Part shown: piece by piece, positions 1 through 7,075 of the stretch
Numbering within the stretch: the stretch's first letter is position 1
How the letters are laid out: each line of letters opens with the position of its first letter
Assembly: GCF_001445655.1 (NCBI RefSeq)
Contig: NZ_LNBE01000004.1
Coordinates: 682,001 to 746,000 of the forward strand
Reading direction: 5' to 3'
DNA length: 64,000 nt
Origin: Streptomyces roseifaciens
Lineage (GTDB): Bacteria > Actinomycetota > Actinomycetes > Streptomycetales > Streptomycetaceae
Program-made: the position numbers and the translations under genes
The notes under the pieces: generated by a model
Told to the model about the DNA's origin: nothing
What the model saw: the letters and a program-made list of their open reading frames with translations, nothing else
Databases searched by the model: none

Positions 1-783
1 GGGCCGAGCACGGGCCCGGGCGGCAGCCCGTCCTCGTCGGCGCCCGGAAAGGAGAAGCAGGAAGGGGGCGAGGGGAGCGAAGGGGAGAAGGAGAGCGGTG
101 CCCCCGCGGCGTCCCCGTCGCAGGGCGGTTCCGCCCCCGCCGCCCCCGGGGGCAAGCCGCACGGCGGCCCCGCGGAGAGCGGCGTCCCCCTGACCGCCCA
201 CGTCCGCCCGTACGCGTTCGAGGACCCCTGCTCCCAGCGCTATCTGATCGACCGGGCCCCGGGCGGCGTCACGCCGCCCCCGTCGGAGCAGGACGCGCCG
301 GGCTGGGTGTCCGCGCTGGGCGGCGTCGCGGCCGGCTCGCAGTTCATCGAGATCACCCTGCAGGGCACCGGCAAGGACACCGTCGTCCTCGAAGGGCTGC
401 ACGTGCGGGTCCGGGGCACGAAGGCGCCGCTGCCCTGGAACAGCTACATCATGGGCGTCGGCTGCGGCGGGGACGTGTCGACGAAGTCCTTCGGCGTCGA
501 CCTCGACGCCGCCCGGCCCGCCGTCACCGCGAAGGCCGGCCAGCGCGACTTCCCGTACAAGGTGAGCGAGAGCGACCCCGAGGTCTTCTACGTCAAGGCG
601 GCCGCCGCGCAGCACGACGTGAAGTGGTACCTGGAGCTGCAGTGGTCCAGCGGCGACCGGCGCGGCGTCCTCCGGCTCGACGACCGGGGCAGGCCCTTCC
701 GCACCAGCGGAGCCGGGGGCAGGCCCGTCTACAAGCAGCCGCCGGGCTCGTCACAGGGGTGGGAGCCGGAGCCCGGGGCGTGA
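1..783 (+). CDS. Partial regulator-like protein, C-terminal part
   Basis: The frame is open from base 1, so the true start lies outside the window; 260 residues are visible. The first 60 or so are low-complexity (Gly, Ser, Pro, Glu, Lys) and look like a linker. From about residue 60 a globular domain begins (SGVPLTAHVRPYAF) that contains two Cys contexts, EDPCSQRY and GVGCGGD. I recall this C-terminal domain from Streptomyces proteins with an N-terminal helix-turn-helix and a central membrane segment; neither is visible here, so the regulator assignment is inference from memory of that family. The protein ends with TGA at 781-783. Confidence 0.6.
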   Translation, partial: GPSTGPGGSPSSSAPGKEKQEGGEGSEGEKESGAPAASPSQGGSAPAAPGGKPHGGPAESGVPLTAHVRPYAFEDPCSQRYLIDRAPGGVTPPPSEQDAPGWVSALGGVAAGSQFIEITLQGTGKDTVVLEGLHVRVRGTKAPLPWNSYIMGVGCGGDVSTKSFGVDLDAARPAVTAKAGQRDFPYKVSESDPEVFYVKAAAAQHDVKWYLELQWSSGDRRGVLRLDDRGRPFRTSGAGGRPVYKQPPGSSQGWEPEPGA

Positions 784-844
784 CGCCCCGGGGGCGGCCG
801 GGGCCGGAGGCCGGAGGCGGGGGAGCGGGGGCGGAGGGCCCGTC

Positions 845-1036
845 CTACGCGTCCCCGCCCTCGGCGGCGGCCTTGTCGTTCTTCGCCTTGCGCACGTAGT
901 ACCAGGCGATGTTGGACGAGACGCCCAGCATCAGGATCCAGACGATGCCGAGCCAGCTGCCCTGCGCGAAGGAGACGACGGCCGCCGCGACCGAGAGGAC
1001 GCAGACGGCGAGGGCGTAGAGGGCGAGGCGGGGCAT
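845..1036 (-). CDS. Small two-helix membrane protein
   Basis: This is a 63-residue protein with two hydrophobic stretches (about residues 3-21 and 26-43) and a Lys-rich, Ala/Glu/Asp-rich C-terminal tail that probably lies in the cytoplasm. The start at 1036 (MPRLALYA) is preferred over an in-frame ATG at 1084 because AGGAG sits 8 nt upstream of it. The function is unknown. It lies 96 bp downstream of npdG on the same strand and may be cotranscribed with it. Confidence 0.6.
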   Translation of the reverse strand: MPRLALYALAVCVLSVAAAVVSFAQGSWLGIVWILMLGVSSNIAWYYVRKAKNDKAAAEGGDA

Positions 1037-1132
1037 GGGGGACGGCTCCTGTCCGGGGGCGCATACGGTCACGATCCCGGCCATTGTCGCTCAGGCGCCG
1101 CGCCGCCGTGGCGTCCCCCCACCCGCCGCCCG

Positions 1133-1846
1133 TCAGACGTCGGTGACGCGCAGCCCGGCGTGGGCCTTGTAGCGGCGGTTCACCGAGATCAGGTTGGCGA
1201 CGAGCGACTCCACCTGGTGGGCGTTGCGCAGCCGGCCCGCGAAGACGCCGCGCATGCCGGGGATGCGGCCCGCCAGGGCCTGCACGATGTCGGTGTCGGC
1301 CCGCGACTCGCCGAGCACCATCACGTCGGTGTCGATCGCCTCGATCTCCGGGTCCTGCAGGAGCACCGCGGAGAGGTGGTGGAAGGCGGCGGTCACGCGC
1401 GAGTCCGGCAGCAGCGCGGCGGCCTGCTCGGCGGCGCTGCCCTCCTCCGGCTTGAGGGCGTAGGCGCCCTTCTTGTCGAAGCCCAGCGGGTTGACGCAGT
1501 CGACGACGAGCTTGCCGGAAAGCTCCTCGCGCAGCCCTTCGAGGGTCTTGGCGTGGCCGTCCCACGGCACGGCGACGATCACGATGTCGCTGCGGCGGGC
1601 GCACTCGGCGTTGTCGGCGCCCTCGATGCCGAGGCCCAGCTCGCCGGCGGCCGCCTGCGCGCGCTCGGCCGCCCGCGAGCCGATGATCACCTGCTGGCCG
1701 GCCTTGGCCAGCCGGTAGGCGAGGCCGCGGCCCTGGTCACCGGTGCCGCCGAGCACGCCGACCACGAGGCCGGAGACGTCGGGGAGCTCCCAAGGGTCCT
1801 TCGCCGGGGCCTTCTTCGCGTCCTGGGCAACATCAGAAGTAGTCAT
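1133..1846 (-). CDS. npdG: NADPH-dependent F420 reductase
   Basis: The 237-residue protein has the size and layout of F420H2:NADP+ oxidoreductases, which exchange hydride between coenzyme F420 and NADP(H) in the actinobacterial cytoplasm. After a roughly 30-residue leader it opens with the Rossmann motif GVLGGTGDQGRGLA, followed by IIGSRAAERA, which fits NADP 2'-phosphate binding. NPLGFDKKGAY and AFHHLSA match the F420-contact region of the family. The start at 1846 (MTTSDVAQ) is chosen. No Shine-Dalgarno is visible upstream, so a leaderless transcript is possible. A divergent DUF2277 gene starts 63 bp away, and the two probably share a promoter region. Confidence 0.85.
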   Translation of the reverse strand: MTTSDVAQDAKKAPAKDPWELPDVSGLVVGVLGGTGDQGRGLAYRLAKAGQQVIIGSRAAERAQAAAGELGLGIEGADNAECARRSDIVIVAVPWDGHAKTLEGLREELSGKLVVDCVNPLGFDKKGAYALKPEEGSAAEQAAALLPDSRVTAAFHHLSAVLLQDPEIEAIDTDVMVLGESRADTDIVQALAGRIPGMRGVFAGRLRNAHQVESLVANLISVNRRYKAHAGLRVTDV

Positions 1847-1908
1847 GACAGCGATACTGTCACGCTGCGGTGCACGCACGTACGAGGGAGCGGCGGCACA
1901 CTGGACTC

Positions 1909-2127
1909 ATGTGCCGCAGCATCAAGACCCTGCGCCCGCCGATGACGCCCTCCGTCGAGGAGGAGGACATCCGCGCCGCCGCCCTGCAGTACGTACGGAA
2001 GGTGTCGGGGTTCCACCACCCCGCCGCGCACAACCAGGCCGTCTTCGACGAGGCGGTGACCGCCGTCGCGGCGGCCACGCAGCGGCTCCTGGACGGTCTG
2101 GAGGTGCGCGGCGCCGCGAAGCCCTAG
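1909..2127 (+). CDS. DUF2277 family protein
   Basis: This 72-residue protein begins MCRSIKTLRPP, the hallmark N terminus of the DUF2277 family of small bacterial proteins of unknown function. The rest (EEEDIRAAALQYVRKVSGF, then a predicted helix) also fits, and the length is normal. The start at 1909 is set by the family N terminus; an in-frame ATG at 1870 would add 13 unrelated residues. No clear ribosome binding site precedes it. Confidence 0.8.
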   Translation: MCRSIKTLRPPMTPSVEEEDIRAAALQYVRKVSGFHHPAAHNQAVFDEAVTAVAAATQRLLDGLEVRGAAKP

Positions 2128-2144
2128 CCCGGGCGGCCCGGGGC

Positions 2145-2840
2145 TCAGACCGCGCAGGCGCCGTCCGCGCAGGCCTCGCCGGCTCCTGCCCCGGCCCCGG
2201 CCTCGGCCCCGGTCGCCTCCGCGACCTGCTGGAGGATCTTCAGGAAGGTGGCCGGGTCCTGCCCGCCCTGGACGGCCCACTGCCCCTCGAACACGAACGT
2301 CGGCACCGCGGTGACGCCCCGCTGCCGCGCCTCCTCGATCTCGTCGAGGACCTCGTCGTGCAGGTCGTCGCCGTCGAGGAAGACGGCGACGGGATCCCGG
2401 TCCAGGCCCACGGTGACGGCGGCGTCCGTCAGGTGCTCGCGGTCGCCGATGTCGAGCCCCTCGCCGAAGTGGGCCTCCAGCAGCCGCCCCTTGAGCCGGG
2501 CCTGGGCGTCCCGCCCGTACTTCTCCAGGACGAAGCGCAGGAGCCGGTGGGCGAGGAGGGAGTTGTTCTCCACGACGCTGTCGAAGTCGAAGGTGAGTCC
2601 CTCGTCCGCCCCCAGCCGCGTGATGTGGTCGTCCATGGCGACGGACTGCGGCCCGTACTTGGCGGCCAGCACCTCGCGGTGGGGCAGCGGCTCCTCGGGG
2701 GCGTGCGGGTCGAGCTGGAAGGGCCGGTAGACCACCTCGACGCCGTCGGCACCGGGGAACGCGGCCAGGGCCTGCTCGAAGCGGCTCTTGCCGACGTGGC
2801 ACCAGGGGCAGGCGATGTCGCTGTAGATCTCGACCTTCAC
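2145..2840 (-). CDS. DsbA/FrnE-family thiol oxidoreductase
   Basis: The 231-residue protein belongs to the DsbA-like FrnE group, thioredoxin-fold proteins with an inserted helical domain. The CPWC active site is at residues 11-14 within a typical N terminus (IYSDIACPWCHVGK). The cis-Pro region GVTAVPTFVFEGQW lies near residue 185. No signal peptide is seen, so it probably acts in the cytoplasm on an unknown thiol or polyketide-like substrate. The C terminus is unusual: an Ala/Gly/Glu repeat followed by two Cys (ACADGACAV) that could form an extra redox pair. The start is GTG at 2840, with GGAG 10 nt upstream. A perfect palindrome lies just upstream (see 2855-2888). Confidence 0.85.
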   Translation of the reverse strand: MKVEIYSDIACPWCHVGKSRFEQALAAFPGADGVEVVYRPFQLDPHAPEEPLPHREVLAAKYGPQSVAMDDHITRLGADEGLTFDFDSVVENNSLLAHRLLRFVLEKYGRDAQARLKGRLLEAHFGEGLDIGDREHLTDAAVTVGLDRDPVAVFLDGDDLHDEVLDEIEEARQRGVTAVPTFVFEGQWAVQGGQDPATFLKILQQVAEATGAEAGAGAGAGEACADGACAV

Positions 2841-2854
2841 TGCTGACTCACTCC

Positions 2855-2888
2855 GTTAGCATTGCTTGAATAATCAAGCAATGCTAAC
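2855..2888. promoter_or_regulatory. Perfect 15-bp palindrome, probable operator of the DsbA-like gene
   Basis: Arms at 2855-2869 (GTTAGCATTGCTTGA) and 2874-2888 are exact reverse complements separated by ATAA. The element ends 15 bp before the GTG of the DsbA-like gene. It is AT-rich in a GC-rich genome and is not followed by a T-tract, so an operator is more likely than a terminator. MarR-type regulators bind symmetric sites of this kind, but no regulator gene is adjacent, so the binding protein is unknown. Confidence 0.65.
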
Positions 2889-2909
2889 GCGAGCGGCCGG
2901 AGAACGCCG

Positions 2910-4511
2910 TCAGCCGACGAGCTGGATCTCCTTGTGGGTGCCGGAGGCGTCCACGTCGGCGTAGTAGCTGAGGTTGCCGTCGGCCCAGCGGATGAGAAGG
3001 TCCTCCCCGCCGCCGCCCCCGAAGGAACCGGCCGTCAGGATCTGGGCGTACTTCCAGGCCGAGTCCTCGGGGCGGAGACTGATGTCGTCTCCCTCGTAGG
3101 AGCCGTTCGCCTGGAAACCGGGCAGGAGGTCCGTCATGCCGTTCTTCCAGCGGACGATGATGTCGTCGGTGCCCTTGCCGGTGAACGGGCCGGAGGCGAG
3201 CTGCGCGTCGATCATGGCCTCCGTCGCCCCGGTCATCTGGGTCTCCTTCGAGACGCCGTTGATGCCGGTGTCGGTGTACGTGGACCAGGAACCGTCGGCC
3301 CAGAGGACGGCCAGATCGTCTCGCAGACCGTTGGAGCTGTGGCGGCCGGCCACGATCGAGCGGGCGTTCTTCCAGCTGTTGCGGTAGACGAGGGTCTTCT
3401 CCTCGAAGAGGCCGTACTCGTCGAGGTGGGTGAAGGTCGAGAGCTTGCCGGTGTTCCAGCGGACGGTGAGCCCGTCGCTGCTGGTGCCGCTGGAGGTGTC
3501 GTCGGTGACACGGGTGCCGGTGACGGCTTCGGCGTTCTTCCAGTAGCTGCCCTTGGGGGCGACCGAGTACTCCGCCGAGAAGGGGTGGCTGTCGTCTGCC
3601 GGGTCGGCGCCCTGGAAGACGCTGGCCGAGCCGTCGGCCCACACGACGAACAGGTCCTTGCGGGGGGCGTTGCCCCTGCGGTAGTCCCTGGTGAAGTTGC
3701 CCGAGGCCGTGTGGACGGCGTCCTTCCAGTTGTGCCGGGACAGGACCGTGCGGGCGGTGACGGCCCGCACCCACCCCTTGATGTCGTCGACACGGACCTC
3801 GGTGGCCGTGCGGCGCGTCTCGGACTCGTCCGAGCCGAAGCACCCGGCCTGGCCGGAGGTGTTGTGGATGCCGACCAGCTCGTAGAAGCCGCCGACGTCC
3901 TTGAAGGCCGGTCCGCCCGTGTCGCCTGCGCACACGGCGGCGCCGGACGACTTGGGGGAGAGGTTCATGGTGCCGTTCGCGAGCGAGTCGATCTTGAACT
4001 CGGCGTCGTGCATGCGGTCGGGAACCCACTCGTCCTTGGTCCGGCCGTAGCCGGTCACCCGAACGGTCTCTCCCGCCATCAGCCGGTCGGGGCTGAAGCG
4101 GACCGGCTTGACGTCCGTGACCGGCCGCGCCAGCCGCGCCATCACCAGGTCGCGGTCCTTGTGCGGGACGAGCTCGACGACGTCCACCACGCTGCCGCCC
4201 TTGCCCGTGATGTCCGTGCGGCCGATGGTGGCGGTCGTCTTCAGCCGGGGAGCGCCCTCGGGGACGTAGCGGTCCTTGGTCAGGTCGTCGGTGAAGCAGC
4301 TGGCGGCGCTGATCAGCCACTCCTGCTCGACGAGGGCGGCGGAGCAGTAGCGCCGTCCCTCGATGTCGAGCTTCGCCGTGAAGGCGTAGGCGCCGTCGGC
4401 GGTCTCGTCGCCGGCGATCGCGTGCGCGGGGGCGCCGGTCAGCAGGCTTGCCGCGACGGCGGACGCGAGAAGCCCGGTCATCCACGCGGCGCGCGGACGT
4501 ATGGCAGTCAT
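2910..4511 (-). CDS. Secreted trypsin-fold protein with degenerate active site and C-terminal beta-propeller-like repeats
   Basis: The 533-residue protein starts at 4511, with GGAGG nearby. It has a signal peptide (about residues 1-30, ending APAHA-IAG), an S1 trypsin-like domain (about 31-245) and a C-terminal half (about 250-533). The C-terminal half is built from four or five repeats of about 55-60 residues with the pattern W-x-D/N-G...S-x-Y/F-x-D...W-K-N/Y-A, as in FG-GAP/VCBS-like propellers. Two catalytic positions of the S1 family are changed: the His motif reads ISAASCF instead of TAAHC, and the Ser motif reads CAGDTGGP instead of GDSGGP. The Asp motif (DRDLVMARL) remains. It is therefore probably a secreted binding pseudoprotease. 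A small secreted protein is encoded 77 bp upstream on the same strand. Confidence 0.85.
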   Translation of the reverse strand: MTAIRPRAAWMTGLLASAVAASLLTGAPAHAIAGDETADGAYAFTAKLDIEGRRYCSAALVEQEWLISAASCFTDDLTKDRYVPEGAPRLKTTATIGRTDITGKGGSVVDVVELVPHKDRDLVMARLARPVTDVKPVRFSPDRLMAGETVRVTGYGRTKDEWVPDRMHDAEFKIDSLANGTMNLSPKSSGAAVCAGDTGGPAFKDVGGFYELVGIHNTSGQAGCFGSDESETRRTATEVRVDDIKGWVRAVTARTVLSRHNWKDAVHTASGNFTRDYRRGNAPRKDLFVVWADGSASVFQGADPADDSHPFSAEYSVAPKGSYWKNAEAVTGTRVTDDTSSGTSSDGLTVRWNTGKLSTFTHLDEYGLFEEKTLVYRNSWKNARSIVAGRHSSNGLRDDLAVLWADGSWSTYTDTGINGVSKETQMTGATEAMIDAQLASGPFTGKGTDDIIVRWKNGMTDLLPGFQANGSYEGDDISLRPEDSAWKYAQILTAGSFGGGGGEDLLIRWADGNLSYYADVDASGTHKEIQLVG

Positions 4512-4588
4512 GACGGTGTTCCTCCGTGGGCCCCGGCGTACGACGGGCCCGGGTGAAGAGTGATGGGAAGGGCGGGCGCAGTCGTGCG

Positions 4589-5047
4589 TCAGACCATGAT
4601 CCGGTTCAGGACGACGGGCTTGTCGAAGTGCTTGGTGAGGCCCTTGGGCAGCTCGAAGAGGCCCGGGAACTCGCTGGCCGTGACCTTGGTGTCGTACTGG
4701 CCGGCCGAGACCGCGGTCACGCCCTCGACGTACATGTCGAGTCGGCCGGTCTTCTTGCTTCCCGTCACCTTGAAGCAGTGCTTGCCCTGGTCCGGACCGT
4801 CCTGCTTGTTCGTGAAGACGACGATGTCGCTGACGGACTTGCAGTCGCCCAGGACGATGTGGCCGTCGCCGCGCCAGAGCTTGATGCCCCGCTCCTTGTA
4901 GATCTTCGCGGCGCCCGGGTAGTCGAGGGTCTCGATCGCGTGGGGCAGGGCGTCGTCGCCCGCCGCCATGCCGGGGGCGGCAGCCCCCAGGACGACCGCC
5001 GCGGCGCCGACGCCGCCGATCAGAAGTGTGCGTGCACGAGAAAACAC
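4589..5047 (-). CDS. Small secreted protein of unknown function
   Basis: This 152-residue protein has a clear Sec signal peptide (positive MFSRAR, hydrophobic core, cleavage near GMAA-GDD at about residue 29). Two Cys (in GDCKS and KHCFK) could form a disulfide. The mature part reads like a compact beta protein (IKLWRGDGHIVLGDC). I do not recognise a named family. It sits just upstream of the trypsin-fold gene on the same strand, so the two are probably coexpressed exoproteins. The sequence before the start, GGGGGATTCCAC, contains a possible ribosome binding site. Confidence 0.75.
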   Translation of the reverse strand: MFSRARTLLIGGVGAAAVVLGAAAPGMAAGDDALPHAIETLDYPGAAKIYKERGIKLWRGDGHIVLGDCKSVSDIVVFTNKQDGPDQGKHCFKVTGSKKTGRLDMYVEGVTAVSAGQYDTKVTASEFPGLFELPKGLTKHFDKPVVLNRIMV

Positions 5048-5142
5048 GTGGAATCCCCCCGGATTCGGAAAAGTCAGACCTGTAACCTACCACTCGGTAC
5101 GATCTTGGCCATCCGGATTTCGCCAAGGTTGCGCAGTGGCGA

Positions 5143-5186
5143 AAAGGCCGGTGGGGACCGCAGACCTGCGGTCCCCACCGGCCTTT
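5143..5186 (-). terminator. Rho-independent terminator after nadE
   Basis: A 21-bp perfect hairpin has arms at 5143-5163 and 5166-5186. Read on the minus strand it ends in CCTTTTC. It lies 28 bp beyond the nadE stop codon and ahead of nothing else on that strand for about 100 bp. Confidence 0.85.
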
Positions 5187-5214
5187 GGGCGGCCGTACAA
5201 CAGCCCCGCCCGCC

Positions 5215-6969
5215 TCACCCCGTCTCGCGCCACCGATTGGTGATAGGCAACCGCCGGTCCTTCCCGAACCCCTTCGCCGAGATCTTCGTGCCCGGCGGGT
5301 ACTGCCGCCGCTTGTACTCCGCCGTGTCGACCAGCCGCAGAACACGCGTGACGAGCTCCGCGTCGAAGCCCTCGGCGACGATTTCCGCGTGGCCGCGGTC
5401 GCGGTCGACGTAGAGCTCCAGGATGCGGTCGAGGACGTCGTAGTCCGGCAGGGAGTCCGTGTCCACCTGGCCCGGGCGGAGTTCGGCGCTCGGGGGCTTG
5501 GTGATGGAGTTCTCCGGGATGGGCGGGGTCTCGCCGCGGGACCCGGCGTCCGCGTTGCGCCACTTCGCCAGGCGGAAGATCCAGGTCTTGTAGACGTCCT
5601 TGATCGGGCCGTACGCGCCGACCGAGTCGCCGTAGAGCGTGGAGTAGCCGCACGCCAGCTCGGACTTGTTGCCCGGGGCGAGGACGATGTGGCCCTCCTG
5701 GTTGCTGATGGCCATCAGCATCGTGCCGCGCAGCCGCGACTGCAGGTTCTCCTCGGCGAGGCCGGTCAGGCCCAGCGCGCCCATGTAGGCGTCGAACATC
5801 GGCGCGATCGGGACGGTGCGGAAGTTCAGCCCGGTGCGGCGGGCGAGCTCCTCGGCGTCGGCGAGCGAGTGCTCGGAGGAGTAGCGCGACGGCATGGCGA
5901 CGCCGTACACGTTCTCCGCCCCGACGGCGTCGCAGGCGAGGGCCGCGACGAGCGCGGAGTCGATGCCGCCGGACAGGCCGATGAGGACGCTGCGGAAGTT
6001 GTTCTTGGTGACGTACGCGCGCAGGCCGGTGACCAGGGCCTGGTAGACCTCGGCGTCGTCGCCGAGGTGCGGCGCCGAACCGCCCGGCGTCTCCGGCTCG
6101 TAGGGCGGGAGCGGGTCCGCGGAGAGGGTGACGTGGTCGATGCGCAGGCCGTCGTCGACGGTCCCGGACGGCGGCCCGCCGGCGGCGGCCGGCAGGTCGA
6201 GGTCGAGGAGCATGCAGCCCTCCTCGAACTGGGGGGCGCGCGCGACGACCTCGCCGTGGCGGTCGACGACGATCGTGTCGCCGTCGAAGACCAGCTCGTC
6301 CTGGCCGCCGGTCATGGCCAGGTACGCGGTCGTGCAGCCGGCCTCCTGGGCGCGCTTGCGCACCAGTTCCAGGCGGGTGTCGTCCTTCTCCCGCTCGTAC
6401 GGGGAGGCGTTGACCGACAGCAGCAGCCCGGCGCCCGCGGAGCGCGCGGCGGGCACCCGGCCGCCCTCCTGCCACAGGTCCTCGCAGATGGCGAGGGCCA
6501 CGTCCACGCCGTGCACCCGGATCACCGGCATGGTGTCGCCGGGCACGAAGTACCGGAACTCGTCGAAGACGCCGTAGTTCGGCAGGTGGTGCTTGGCGAA
6601 GGAGAGGGCGACCGCGCCGCGGTGCAGCACGGCCGCGGCGTTGCGCGGGGCGCCCGCGGGGCGGCCCAGGCGCGGCCGCGCCTCCTCGCTGCGGTCCAGG
6701 TACCCGACGATCACCGGCAGTTCGCCGAGGCCCTCGTCGGAGAGGCGTGCGGCGAGCGCGCGCAGCGCGGCGCGCGAGGCCTCCACGAAGGAGCCGCGCA
6801 GGGCCAGGTCCTCGACGGGGTAGCCGGTCAGCGCCATCTCGGGGAACGCCACCAGGTGGGCGCCCTGCCCGGCGGAGTGCCGGGTCCAGTGGACGATCGA
6901 CTCGGCGTTCCCGGCGAGGTCCCCGACGCAGGAGTCGATCTGGTTCAGAGCGAGGCGAAGTTGAGGCAC
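5215..6969 (-). CDS. nadE: Glutamine-dependent NAD+ synthetase
   Basis: This 584-residue bifunctional enzyme makes NAD from deamido-NAD, ATP and glutamine in the cytoplasm. The N-terminal nitrilase-type glutaminase (about 1-270) has the Glu-Lys-Cys triad visible in AFPEMALTGYP, FAKHHLPNYG and ALAICEDLW. The C-terminal synthetase (about 300-584) has the ATP pyrophosphatase P-loop GLSGGIDSALVAALA. The size matches the long actinobacterial form. GTG at 6969 is taken as the start because the protein then begins at the nitrilase fold (MPQLRLALNQ). Promoter and ribosome binding site are not obvious. A strong terminator follows. Confidence 0.95.
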   Translation of the reverse strand: MPQLRLALNQIDSCVGDLAGNAESIVHWTRHSAGQGAHLVAFPEMALTGYPVEDLALRGSFVEASRAALRALAARLSDEGLGELPVIVGYLDRSEEARPRLGRPAGAPRNAAAVLHRGAVALSFAKHHLPNYGVFDEFRYFVPGDTMPVIRVHGVDVALAICEDLWQEGGRVPAARSAGAGLLLSVNASPYEREKDDTRLELVRKRAQEAGCTTAYLAMTGGQDELVFDGDTIVVDRHGEVVARAPQFEEGCMLLDLDLPAAAGGPPSGTVDDGLRIDHVTLSADPLPPYEPETPGGSAPHLGDDAEVYQALVTGLRAYVTKNNFRSVLIGLSGGIDSALVAALACDAVGAENVYGVAMPSRYSSEHSLADAEELARRTGLNFRTVPIAPMFDAYMGALGLTGLAEENLQSRLRGTMLMAISNQEGHIVLAPGNKSELACGYSTLYGDSVGAYGPIKDVYKTWIFRLAKWRNADAGSRGETPPIPENSITKPPSAELRPGQVDTDSLPDYDVLDRILELYVDRDRGHAEIVAEGFDAELVTRVLRLVDTAEYKRRQYPPGTKISAKGFGKDRRLPITNRWRETG

Positions 6970-7021
6970 GCCGCCCAGAGTACTCGTCTAACTGACGCGA
7001 TCTCGGGGCTCCCACGCCGGA

Positions 7022-7065
7022 GGGCCGGGCCGGGCGGGTCGCGGTCCGCCCGCCCGTCCCGGCCC
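7022..7065 (-). terminator. Probable terminator after the multicopper oxidase gene
   Basis: A GC-rich imperfect hairpin pairs GGGCCGGG (7022-7029) with CCCGGCCC (7058-7065), and GGGCGGG (7032-7038) with CCCGCCC (7049-7055). It lies 11 bp past the oxidase stop codon. There is no T-tract, as is common for Streptomyces terminators. Confidence 0.45.
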
Positions 7066-7075
7066 CCGCCCGCGG

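Noticed and set aside
2855..2888. The palindrome before the DsbA-like gene as a terminator of the trypsin-fold gene
   Set aside because: The arms are AT-rich, no T-tract follows and it lies just upstream of a start codon, so an operator is more likely.
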